The notes beneath the pieces were generated by a model. That model made no database searches and was not told where the DNA came from. It saw only the letters and a list, made by a program, of their open reading frames with translations. Shown piece by piece: positions 44,956 to 55,039 of a stretch of DNA of 64,000 nt; positions within the stretch are counted from its first letter, which is position 1; each line of letters starts with the position of its first letter. Location: positions 62,032,001 through 62,096,000 of the forward strand of contig NC_072893.1 of assembly GCF_027943255.1 (NCBI RefSeq), read 5' to 3'. This DNA comes from Anastrepha obliqua (Eukaryota > Arthropoda > Insecta > Diptera > Tephritidae). Both the position numbers and the translations under genes were made by a program.

Positions 44956-46799
44956 ATGTCGGAACCAACATGTAAAATGAACCATTTTTGTAATATTTGT
45001 GGACGTTTCATAGTAAGCGATGAAAAATGCGGCAATGTGACTGATTCTTTTTTGGAAATCTATAGACAATATTTCTCGCAAGAGTTTATCAATGACGTAA
45101 ACTATGCCCCTAAAAAAGTTTGCTTTAATTGCTATTCAATTCTTATGCAATGGAAAAGTGAAAAGAAGAAGGCTATGCCTTTTGGTGTACCAATGATTTG
45201 GTCAGATAATAGCCCACATCAAGAAGAAAATTGCTATGGATGTACCAACTACAATAAAACTTTGAATAGAAGGAAAACAAAGAATAAAACTTATGTAGCA
45301 GTGTCAAGTGTCCAATTACCATTACCGCACTCAGAATTCGTTCCAGTACCAACATACCGAAGTACTGATCTTCAAACAGGTATCAGTACTACAACCACCC
45401 CTGCCACACCCATGGATTTCTTCTCAGAATTCAACCCTGGTGAAGGTACATCAAATAAAACATCAAAGGACCCAATCCTAATAACACAAAACCAATTGGA
45501 TGGAATTGTTGCAAATTTGTGTTTGACTCAGAAAAAATCAGAACGACTGGCGTCATTTTTGAAAGGAAATAATTTGCTGACGAAAGGTACAAAAGTAACA
45601 GCATATCGAAAACGCCAAAAAGAGTTACAAAAGTTCTTCAATGTCAATGATGCAAAAAATTTCGCTTATTGCAACGATATTGAAAAGTTAATGGAGGCGA
45701 TAGGGTTAACCTATAAAAAAGATGATTGGCGTCTCTTTATCGATAGTTCACTAATCAGCTTAAAAGTTGTGCTTTTGCACAAGACAAATAGAATGCCTTC
45801 TGTTCCGATTGCGTATAGCACTGACACTAGTGAAACTTTCGATAAATTGAAAGACATTCTGGAAGTAGTCGAATATAACGAACACCAATGGCGCATTTGC
45901 TGCGACCTCAAAGTAGTTTCCTTGATTACAGGCTTAACAGCATCTGGCCGTCCAAAATATCCGTGTTTTTTGTGCGATTGGGATTCACGATACGGAGAAG
46001 GTATTAAAGGAAGAAACCAGTACAAACAACATAACTGGAGTAGTCGAATTGGGCGAAAATGGCCTAATGACAATAGGCTACACGAAAGTCTTGTTCCTGA
46101 AATGAAAATTTTGTTGCCGTTGCTCCACATTAAACTTGGCATTGCTAAAAATTTTTTGAAATGTATCGCAAAAAGACCAGCAGTATTCAACCGCTTGAAA
46201 GATATTTTCCCAAGACTAAGTAAGGCCAAAATTCAGGAAGGGGTTGTTAATGGTCCCGACTTACGGAAACTAATGAGTCGTCAAGATTTTGAGCAAGTTC
46301 TGACAGACCGAGAATTAAATGGATGGCTCGCATTGAAAGCAGTCATCAAAGGACTTTTGGGTAAAGAACGTGAAGAAAACTACAGGCAATCTGTTGCAAA
46401 CATGTTGGCAGCTTTCGCTGAAATTGGGGTTAATATGTCATACAAAATTCATCTCTTGCATCAGCATCTTGAAAAACTCGCTCAACAGTTGCCAACTGAA
46501 TCTGATGAGCAAGGCGAACGTCATCACCAAACTGCGCTTCCATTTGAAATAAGGTAACTATAGAGTGTGCATATTTTGAATTCCTAGATTTTTCTAATAT
46601 CTTGGTCAGAGTGCACAATTTAAACATGTTAACGATTGAAAACTATTTTCGTTTCAGGTACACAGGAAAGAAACCTCCAGATGCGATACTCGCTGAAATT
46701 TGTTGGTGGTATAAAAACACCTTTGAAGAAGAGGAAGACGAGGAAACAGAGGAAGAAGGGGAAGACACAGATGAAAATCCAAATCCAAATAAAAAATGA
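44956..46799 (+). CDS. Putative DDE transposase with N-terminal zinc-binding region (579 residues, two exons)
   Basis: Exon 1 runs 44956-46553 and exon 2 runs 46658-46799. The 104 bp intron has donor GTAACT and acceptor TTTCAG; splicing turns the apparent stop after FEIR into FEIRYTGKKPPDAILAEICW. I chose ATG 44956 (MSEPTCKMNHFC); an in-frame ATG at 44896 would add 20 residues of leader-like sequence. The N-terminus has a Cys pattern C12-x2-C15 and C56-x2-C59, then AMPFGVPMIW and C93-x2-C96, resembling a ZAD-like zinc module. Candidate catalytic residues are D263 (WRLFIDSS), D317 (RICCDLKVV) and E518 (SDEQGERHHQ), with CFLCDWDSRY and a roughly 200-residue insertion between the last two. The tail is acidic (EEEEDEETEEEGEDTDE). 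I recall similar proteins as uncharacterised repetitive genes of animals; the superfamily is uncertain. No stop or frameshift is visible. Confidence 0.8.
46554..46657 (+). other. Intron of the nested transposase gene
   Basis: The 104 bp run from GTAACT to CGTTTCAG. Without it the reading frame stops four bases after the donor; with it the protein gains a conserved-looking YTGKK...CWWYKNTF continuation. Confidence 0.75.
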
Positions 46800-47651
46800 G
46801 AAATAAATTAATATTAAGCTCAAAAAACGCAAGTTTTGTATTATGACTGTATGCCTAAAGCGCAAATTGTCGACTAAGACAATTTTTTTTCAAATTACAT
46901 TTATTTAAGAAACTGAGAAGCATATTATAGACCACACAAAATGTAAAAAAGACTTAGTTTTGTTGAAAATATTTTCAAAAAACATGAAAAAAAAATAATT
47001 TTTCCAACATTTTGCCTCATAAGTACCATAAAAATTTTCGAAATCAATTTTTTCAAAAATTGTAATTATTGCACAGGTCTCTAGCAATAATTTGGCTTTT
47101 ACAGATTGAAAAAATATCAATTAGTCGACGAGTTATAGCCAAAAAACCATATAAACAATATACTGAAAATCGGCATTTGACTGCAAACTTCGAAGGCCGA
47201 TTAAAAAAAAATTCTAACTAACATAAACAAACGCCGCGATACGGGTCTTCTAATTTCGCCTCTATTTTCACCCGCCACTCTCAGAATGGACCTAACTTTT
47301 GCTAACCTGAATTTGTTCCACAGTGTTATTGCAATATCGATATGTTACTTTTTTGATTCTCTTAATTTCATCTTTTCTCTTCACAATAAATTAGTAACAA
47401 TTATTTGTTTTTTTGTTTTTCGTTATTTTTTCAGCTGCACAAAAAACACGTAAAAATAGTGATAATTTCATCATTTTACAAAAATCTGCCCTGAACCTTT
47501 TTTTCTTAAAAAATTATGCTTTAGAAATTAACTAAATTCCAAACTTAAAACTTGTGAAAATTTATCAATAAATTTACATTTAGTTTCTGAGATATTGGAG
47601 TCCGAAGTTGGTAGTCGAAAAATCGACCAGCTGCCGAAAATGGGTTAAGTG

Positions 47652-48301
47652 AAACAAATAGCATATTCATAAGCAATGGAAATTTTGTAACTAAAAATCG
47701 AAAAGTTTGTTTTTTTCTACCGCATATTCCACTTGCATGTCCTTCCGGTACGAAAGCCTCAAGAAAGCATTACATTAGTTAGCATACAACAACAACGCCA
47801 AGGTCTCATTAATCAAGTTAATTTTAGATAAAACCGCTGAAATTAGTAGCCACTCAAAGTGTTTTCAGTATTTGCATTTGTGTATGTGAGTCGACTTGGT
47901 GTGGATGTGCACGTAGGTTGTGGCAGCAGGTGCTTTTAATAGGCAAATATAATTTCGCCCTCCACTTGCTTTCACTTAGCTTGGCTATCTTTGCTATCTT
48001 CCTACGGTGTCATGCGGTCAGTTGGACAACTTTGGTTGCGTCAGAGTTCTTGACATCGCTGACAGCTGGGCATAATTAGCTAAATTTTTAATTATGAAAA
48101 TTTATTAGTAGCACTTATATGCGCTTTTTATTGTTGTTCATGGTGCTTAAGGTTGTTATTAAATAAATTCAAGGAATTATATTCGTAGATTATATTAAAG
48201 GAGTGGGCTTGACGAATTGATAGCAATAAAATATTAGACAGTGCAGTCACTTTTATACAATTTTAGATACCTTTTTTATAGACTAATTAATTTTAAAATT
48301 G
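47652..48301. other. Host-like DNA without recognised elements
   Basis: Mixed composition and no coding signal. Confidence 0.4.
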
Positions 48302-48303
48302 TA

Positions 48304-48800
48304 TCGGGTGTTTTTTTAAGAGTTTGAGAACTTAAAATTGTAGTGCAAAACAGAAATATTATCGGAATGAATTTTTTGTATTACAGTCTGGAAAAGAGTT
48401 TTCCAATAACAGGTGTTATGAATGAATGGATTGCGCTATCGAGAAATAATTAACGATTTCTTATGGCCAGAATTGGATGGTATTGATCTGGACAACGTTT
48501 ATTTTCAACAAAACGGCGCAACGAAACCATTGATCTTTTACGGGAAAGTTTCCGGACCGTGTTATCTCCCGAAGAGGTGATCAGAATTGGCCACCAAGAT
48601 CTTCTAATTTTACACCTTGTGACTTTTTTCTTTGGGGCCACGTGAAAGAGAAGGTCTACGCCAACAGCCGAGGGTCGATTCAAGGCCTCAAGGATGGAAT
48701 TCGGAATTCGTGAGGCTATCGAGGGCATAGGGCAGCCCCTTTGCAATTCGGATATGGAAAATTTCATGAAAAGGATTGTGGGCGTGGTGGTCATTTGGCT
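48304..48800 (+). pseudogene. DD41D mariner-like relic (end plus catalytic C-terminal half)
   Basis: TA (48302-48303) precedes the end TCGGGTGTTTTTTTAAGAG. After about 100 bp the plus strand encodes RYREIINDFLWPELDGIDLD, then VYFQQNGA, where the second catalytic Asp is Asn. After frameshifts come NWPPRSSNFTPCDFFLWG with the third Asp, KEKVYANSRGSIQ and a decayed C-terminus (ENFMKRIVGV). The N-terminal half is deleted and no right end was found. The left 100 bp match the left end of the 9928 copy in direct orientation, although the coding strand is opposite. Confidence 0.7.
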
Positions 48801-48954
48801 GATTTATTTTCCACTGTTAACGGCATACCTTCCTCTTTATAATGGAATAAGCACGCGATGATTTATACCTCTTATTGGAAAACCCTTTAGATCTTTCATG
48901 GCATTAGTTTTTTAAAATTCAAATCCATCCATAAAACGCAGAATAAAGAAACAA

Positions 48955-49145
48955 CAAATAATAGAAAAAGTTTTTTCCAGGACAGGAGACTGGGCGAGTG
49001 CATTTTTGCTGTGAAAAAACTGATCATAAAAAATATCTGCTGTTTGGAATAGGCTTAAAACTGTAGGTCTCTGCATTTGTGGAACAACATCAAGACGCAT
49101 CCCACAATAGGAGGAGGAGCTCGGGCAAGAACCTAAGAGAAACTT
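48955..49145 (+). mobile_element. SINE body fragment
   Basis: AAAATATCTGCTGTTTGGAA, then CTGTAGGTCTCTGCATTTGT and GGAGGAGGAGCTCGGGCAAG match the body of the SINE family. The tRNA-like head is absent and the left part is strongly diverged. Confidence 0.7.
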
Positions 49146-49212
49146 TCAGACAAAAAGACACCGGGATATGTTCAAATAAAGGAGGAAATATTAAAGGGGC
49201 TACCCGATAAAT

Positions 49213-49990
49213 AAATTTGGTTAAATTTTAAGGGCCGATGTTAAATCTGAACCATACCTAAACGTCAAGTTTTCTTTTGCATTCTATTTCATATTTTTCA
49301 ATTTCAGACTTATTCAATTTGCAGCATGGAAATATACGCAATCCAAAATCGCGTTAAAGTTACTCAGGTTTATTATGAAAACGGGCGTACAAATCAAAAT
49401 ACATATCACGCACTTCGTGAAGAAAATCATCTTCAGTGATGAGGCACATTTTCACTTCAGTGGATTCGTCAATAAGCAGAATTGCCACATTTGGGCGGAT
49501 GATAATCCAAGACTGATTGCCGAAAAACCAACGCACCCACAAAGAGTGACTGTTTGGTGCGGTTTATGGGCCGGTGGCAGCATTGGACCGTATTTTTTCC
49601 AAAATGAGGCTGGTCAGGCAGTTACTGTGAATAGTGTTCGCTATCGTGAGATGATAACGAACTTTTTATGGCCCGAATTGGAAGATATGGATGTGAACGA
49701 TATGTGGTTTTAACCGGACGGTGCCAGTTGTCACACAACTAACGAAACAATGGCTCTTTTGCGCGAAAAATTTGATGGCCGAATAATCTCACGTCGCGGC
49801 GATGTCAATTGGCCGCCAAGATCACGTGATTTGACACCGTTGGACTTCTTTCTTTGGGGTTATTTAAAAGAAAAGGTGTAAATCGATAAGTCAGCAACAA
49901 TACAAGAGCTAAAGGATGAGATAATTCTGCACATTTACGGCATAGAACGTCAATTATGCCTCAGCGTCATCTTATCACTTAACCATCCTT
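49213..49990 (+). mobile_element. DD41D mariner-like element, internally deleted
   Basis: The left end TTTGGTTAAATTTTAAGGGC and the right end TTAACCATCCTTTA (49979-49992) match the inverted repeats of the 7234-7606 element, although the left terminal bases are degraded. TA follows the right end at 49991-49992. It is about 780 bp long. Confidence 0.68.
49326..49980 (+). pseudogene. DD41D transposase lacking its middle
   Basis: ATG 49326 opens MEIYAIQNRVKVTQVYYENG and RTNQNTYHALRE, the first helix region. At about 49421 it is fused, with a frameshift, to the catalytic core in the frame 49375-49713: the first Asp in IIFSDEAHFHFSGF, VTVWCGLWAGGSIGPYFF, then MWF followed by TAA where the family has a Gln codon. 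Reading through gives the second Asp in PDGASCHTTN and the third in RDLTPLDFFLWGYLK, 41 residues apart. A second TAA follows at KEKV. Both stops are one-base changes, so the copy died recently relative to its decayed neighbours. Confidence 0.8.
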
Positions 49991-49994
49991 TATA

Positions 49995-51190
49995 ATAAAC
50001 TACATTCGAGATCTTTTCAATGGAATAATTAGACTGCAATACTTTTCAAAAGCATGGAAAGTTGCACAACTTACGGCGATTTCCAAGCGAAACAAGAACA
50101 CCACTTTTGCAATCTCGTAAAGACCAACAAGTTTCTTGGATATCTTCTAAAAATTATTCGACAAAATACTACATGACACAACTGACACAAATTTAAAATA
50201 AAAATGAGATATTCCCTTTCACCACTTTGTATTCCGAAAAGAACACTCACTTATGCAGTAGATTCCAAGACGGACTATGCATTTGACAGATCATGACACA
50301 AAGGAATTCTACATAAGCTAAATAACATCTTATCGCTTAACATATTTAATATTCTTAAAAGCTACATAATTGGCGTTCACTTCTTCATGAAATACGACGA
50401 AGAATGCCCTGAAATAATGGCTGCGATAGCTGGAGTACCTCAAGGAAGCGTATTGCGCTCCATACTATACCTAGTATACACAGCAGATATACCAACGCCA
50501 GCTAATCGAGGGTCCATTGCATCTACATTTACAGACGACACAGTTAATGTCAGTTAATAACAGCGAAGAAGTAGCAACAAAAACACTGCAAGTTACGCTA
50601 TTAGCAACAACACTTTGGCTTGAAAAATGGGACATCGAAATCAGTAAAGGCAAACCACAACACTTAAAATACAAAAAGAAGAAACCTGCAAGACATCCAA
50701 TCCAAATTAGTGGAGAAGCTATACAAGTACACTCAGGTGCAAAGTATGATTTTAAAGGATCACGATTAACTTAAAGCTCACATGGGCTCAAGAACAAGAG
50801 AAATGAAATGAAAATAAATTCCGACAACTCTACTGGCTATTAGGAAAACAATCAAACTTAAGCGTATTCAATAAGAAAACATATATAAATCAATAATAAG
50901 ACCCACATACGGACTAGAAATATGAGTGACTGCCAGTAAATAAATTCTACAAATTATACAAAGATGTCAATCTAAGAGACTAAGAACAATCACAAACGCA
51001 GATTGGTACATAAGAAATCATCTCGGCATAGACACAGTCACTGAAATAGTGAAAAGAAGCAAGTGTAAGCATCTCTTGTAACTAATATACTAAGTACGGA
51101 AACCTAAAAATGAGACGAATACCGGGAATGGAACTTCATTTAAGAAAAATAAAACGCAGAACACCCACAGATCTTAATCGTTTTTTAATC
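49995..51190 (+). pseudogene. Jockey-like LINE reverse transcriptase, decayed
   Basis: Plus-strand blocks occur in normal order: IRLQYFSKAWKVAQLTAISK (about 50030), a decayed FxFRKEHS block near 50225, KYDEECPEIMAAIAGVPQGS followed by VL (about 50390-50455), and the active-site region FTDDTVNVS (about 50528; family F/YADDT). An open frame at 50517-50774 is a shifted piece of this region. Downstream, decayed sequence continues to RRIPGMELHLRK-like residues near 51130. Frameshifts and stops are frequent. Confidence 0.72.
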
Positions 51191-51354
51191 GTATTTTAAT
51201 TTAAATATAATTATAGAAATCCTAGTTGCGATAGAAAAATTATAACTAAATACCATTAAAGCCAATAATGCTCTCTTCCAAAGCGAAGGGACACTTTAAT
51301 TCCAACCCCGTAAACTAATTACTTATTATTGAAATTAATATATTGTAATTTAAA

Positions 51355-52745
51355 ATGCAGGCAAGCGGCGGGGACTCTATAGCGGCTGAGCTCCTGAAAG
51401 AAGGTGGAGAGGAGTTACATAAGTGCCTCCACCATTTAATAATCCATACCATCTGATTGGCTAGGCGGCATTGTTCCAGCACACAAGAAAGCAGATAACA
51501 GAGTATGCGATAACTATCGTGGTATCTCACTGCTTAACACGGCCTAGAAGATTTTCACAAATGTTCTCTATGAACGAATCAACGAATATGCCGAAAGAAT
51601 AATTGAAGACTACCAATGCGGATTTCGTAGAGGTAAGTCTACAATGGGCCAATGTTTTGTTCTTTGGCAAATGTTTGAAAAACACTATGAATATGGGCTA
51701 GATGTTCACTGCCTTTTCGTTGATTTCAAACAAGCCTTCAGTAGTGTTAAAAGAGGTATGATCCACCATATACTGCTTATTCTTGGAACACCGGCCAAAC
51801 GTATAAGGCTTGTTAGTGCAATGCTCACAAATACATAAGCAAAAGTGACCATTCATGGAAAGCTCACAGAGTCGTTCTCTATTGAATCAGGTGTAAAACA
51901 AGGTGATGCCTTATCAACAGTCATATTCAATTTGATGCTGCACTTTGTCGTAAGGGAAGTCAACAAAGGTGGTACCTTGGTAACTAAAACAACCTAAATA
52001 TGTACTTACGAAGATGACATCGCTATTATCTCAAGAAATAGGAATGATTTACAAAAAATTTTCTTAAAAATTACCAAAATTGCGAACGGTATTGAACTTT
52101 TTGAAAACGAGAGCAAAACCAAAAAACTGTTGAAATCGAGGCGGTTTGTACAGATGCAAAATTTCCATGTTGGAGGCTGTACTTTTGAAAGAGTGCAGCA
52201 TTTTAAGTAAATAGGAGTTGCATGTAGCGGAGATTTAACTTCTGTAGCCAGACTTCACATTAACACCGCTAACAAAGCACATTACGCTCACTTTAACTTA
52301 TTCAAGTCTTTACTTTTGCCTAAAGTTACGAAGTTAACTATGCACAAGACCCTTATTCGACCAATCCTAACGTTTGGTTGTACGGTATGGACTCTTAAGG
52401 TTGATGACTACGCGTAAATTGCTAGTAAGAATGGATGATGGTACTTACAGAATTCGATTGAACTCTGAACTGAACGATTTAACGAGAAGCGCAGCGCATA
52501 AGATGGTTAGGTCATTTGAGCCATATGCGTGCTGACTGTACCGTGAAGAAAGCCTTGACTGGGAAACTAATGGGTATGGAGCCCAAAGCCAGACCAAGGA
52601 ACCGTTGGATAGACGCAGTGGAAAACGATCTTAAGAAGTTGAGAATATGTAACTACGAAGCAACAGCTCAAGATAGAACGCTTTGGATAAGCATTTTGAA
52701 GGAAGCTTTAACGCACCACGCGTTGTAACGCTATGAAAGAAGAAA
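51355..52745 (+). pseudogene. Non-LTR retrotransposon reverse transcriptase to C-terminus
   Basis: The order is DNYRGISLLNTA (about 51515), YQCGFRRGKSTMGQCFVLWQ (51612-51670), HCLFVDFKQAFSSV (catalytic Asp region), FSIESGVKQGDALS (about 51878-51918) and the active site YEDDIAIISRN (about 52008; YADD in the family). Then come MHKTLIRPILTFGCTVW (about 52335), RIRLNSELNDL, RWLGHLSHMRADCTVKKA and a C-terminus to 52728. Only a few stops or frameshifts interrupt it. The endonuclease part is absent, so this is a 5'-truncated insertion, more intact than the Jockey-like piece just before it. Confidence 0.78.
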
Positions 52746-52749
52746 AAGA

Positions 52750-55035
52750 ATTTATAATGGAAATAGTAAAAAAATTGGCATATGCCTGCGGTGGTTTCGA
52801 GCTACATGGTCCATTCGATTATTCGATTAGTCCAATAAAAACAAATACAATTACAATTGACAATAGATGTTACTGAAGAGCACATGGCGATCTCAATATA
52901 CACCCCGGCAAGCACAAAATTAAGACCAGTTTGGGACACTTTTCTTTTGTTCCTTTACTTTTCATACCATTTTTGTATAAAATTGTAATCCATTCCACAC
53001 AAAATATATAAGAACTACACAAATTCTCATACAAAAAAAGAACAATTCGCGCTTTCATTATAAAGAGGAAAATGCGCAACACAGTCAGAAAAAAAATTAT
53101 CAAAAATCAGTGAGAATTTTTATCTAGTTTGAACGTACACTTTATGGTACTAAAATTTATTGGACTATAAAACTGCGTACCCAACTATTATTAATTTGTC
53201 GAATTTTTATGAATATTGTACAAAATGTTATGTTGCAGACTGAACTACAATATATTTTCATAAAAAAAATTATTGAATTGGAAAAAAAAAGAAAAATAGT
53301 CGAACCTGGTCGAAATGTTGCGGTATTATAGTATTTCCGCGGGCTGTACGTTCAAAACTTCCGGTAGCATTGGCAGAGAACCCAGAGGAGATAGCAAAAG
53401 GCTGCATCATCAGCACTGAGAAGCCTAAGTTTCTTCCCTTGCATGGCCATTTGTCGTCTGTTTGCTTACGCCAGTAAGCATAATTGGCTACCGAGGAGCA
53501 AATTATGAGGAAAAGGAAACGATAGTAACTACACAGAAGAAACAAACAAAAACAAGAAACTAATTTTTTAGAAGCGGGAGAATAGCTAGGCATAATGAAG
53601 ATGTGAATTCCGATAATTTGCTTTGCCAATTATTTCTAATACTCCGTAAATTATGGACAACTAGTATTTACATTCCTTTTAACTACTTATGTGCGCATGG
53701 GTGTAAGTACAAATTTACACTAACAAATTGTGAAAAGCATAATTTAACGCTATGGTAGATAAAGTTTGTATTAGAAGAAATAACAGTAAAAAGTTGCGCG
53801 CAGTCGTTAGTAAGCGATTCGTTTTCATTTTTGCAACATGACCAAGATTTTCTTATGTGAATACATACATACATACGTTTGTGTAAGAATTTAATGCCTT
53901 CAGCATATATTTGTACTCGCGCTTAAATGAGCCATAAAATTTTTACGAGTTTCAATGATAAATAGAAAAAGTTTGACAAAACCGTTTGCAGAGAAGGACA
54001 AATCCATCCACGCATCAAATTATCTTCTTCTTCTGCTTTTAAAGTCCTGACTCCTGCCAACTGGTGTGAAAATAAAAATATTGCTATTAAAGTTTTTCTT
54101 GCAATGTAAGCAGATTTTGTAAAAGAAGAATGAAAAGATAAGAAAAAAGAAAAATGAACTCATTTTATCTAAGCCTACGTGCATTACTAAGAAAGAGCAC
54201 AAAGTCTTAGTCATAGAATTGGAGCCAAATCTGATTTTTGTTTAAATTACAAATTATGTAAAGCAAAAAACGGGGTTTTTTTTAATAACCTGATTCTACG
54301 TGTGACTATGCGTTTAATCGCGAAGAAATTTTTTTTTTACATTTTCTAATTTCTTTTATTATTTTTTCATTGCACTGAGTAAGACGCGAAAGAAAAATTC
54401 GTATTTAAATTATTTCAAGCTTCCATTTTTCCGCTTGTTGCTATATAAATACGAGTATATGCATATTCCCTGCGTGCTGTGCTCCCTCAGCAAACAACTA
54501 AAGGCATACAAATATCAACAAACTAAAATTTATGTTACTACTCAGGTATCCTAAATAAGTTTATCTATAAAATAAGTACAAGTACAAGCAAGCGAATACA
54601 CATATGGATATGTGCGTGTGTGTGAGCATTCATGATTTTCCAAGTTGCTGCATAAAGCTGTTTTATTGGCATTCGAGTGATAGTAACACAATGCCATGGA
54701 ATCGTAAACCAGTCAATTATGCATATTACGTATCAGGCGAGCCACTTTTGCTGGTAATATGACTGACGATGTACAAAAATCTCCTTTACGTCTATTGGTT
54801 TTAATATTTATTGATTGGAAATTGCGATGTGTAAGCGAAATTTAGGCATGAAGCTATTCACATAAGCAAAAGTGCATGTACGTATATAAGCACACATTAA
54901 GGTGGTTCACAAAGAGCTGAAGTAGCGGATATTTACTACGGCAGCCTTGGAATAGTTCTATTCTGAAGAAAGAAAAAAAAAAACAACACAACATAAATCT
55001 CTGTGTTTTTGAAATTGGCTTACATATACTGGTGT
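52750..55035. other. Host-like DNA without recognised genes
   Basis: Short simple repeats occur (ACATACATACATACG near 53862). The open frame 53270-53629 (minus) has no domain I recognise; its VANYAYWRKQTDDKWPCKGR segment may come from a decayed element, but I cannot name it. Confidence 0.35.
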
Positions 55036-55039
55036 CTCA

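Larger units (their letters stand above)
43785..47325 (+). mobile_element. Potentially autonomous CACTG-ended DNA transposon with 445 bp inverted repeats
   Basis: The termini are CACTGTGGAACAAATTCAGG (43785) and its exact complement ending at 47325. TTA is duplicated outside (43782-43784 and 47326-47328). The inverted repeats extend from 43785 to about 44229 and from about 46881 to 47325 with only a few mismatches, so that both encode the same spurious 71-codon frame. Between them lies one intact two-exon gene on the plus strand. CACTG termini and 3 bp duplications are found in the EnSpm/CACTA-Mirage-Chapaev group, to which I assign it tentatively. The close match of the arms suggests recent insertion or recent turnover. 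Confidence 0.88.
41761..47648 (-). mobile_element. piggyBac element (about 2.3 kb) split by a nested 3.5 kb transposon
   Basis: TTAA at 41761-41764 and 47645-47648 flank inverted repeats CCCATCTTCGGCCGCT (left) and, on the minus strand from the right, CCCATTTTCGGCAGCT. Both sides also carry a palindromic subterminal motif GTCGAAAAATCGAC (about 41885 and 47619), with a variant near 43737. Subtracting the nested element and its 3 bp duplication leaves about 2.34 kb, a normal piggyBac length. The transposase gene points left, so its 5' end is at 47648 and the nested insertion lies between the 5' end and the gene. Confidence 0.85.

Noticed and set aside
45711..46229. 172-codon minus-strand open frame
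   Set aside because: It is the antisense shadow of the intact transposase exon 1.
53270..53629. 119-codon minus-strand frame, part of it resembling folded protein sequence
   Set aside because: I could not tie it to any family, and its ends are low-complexity; possibly decayed mobile DNA.
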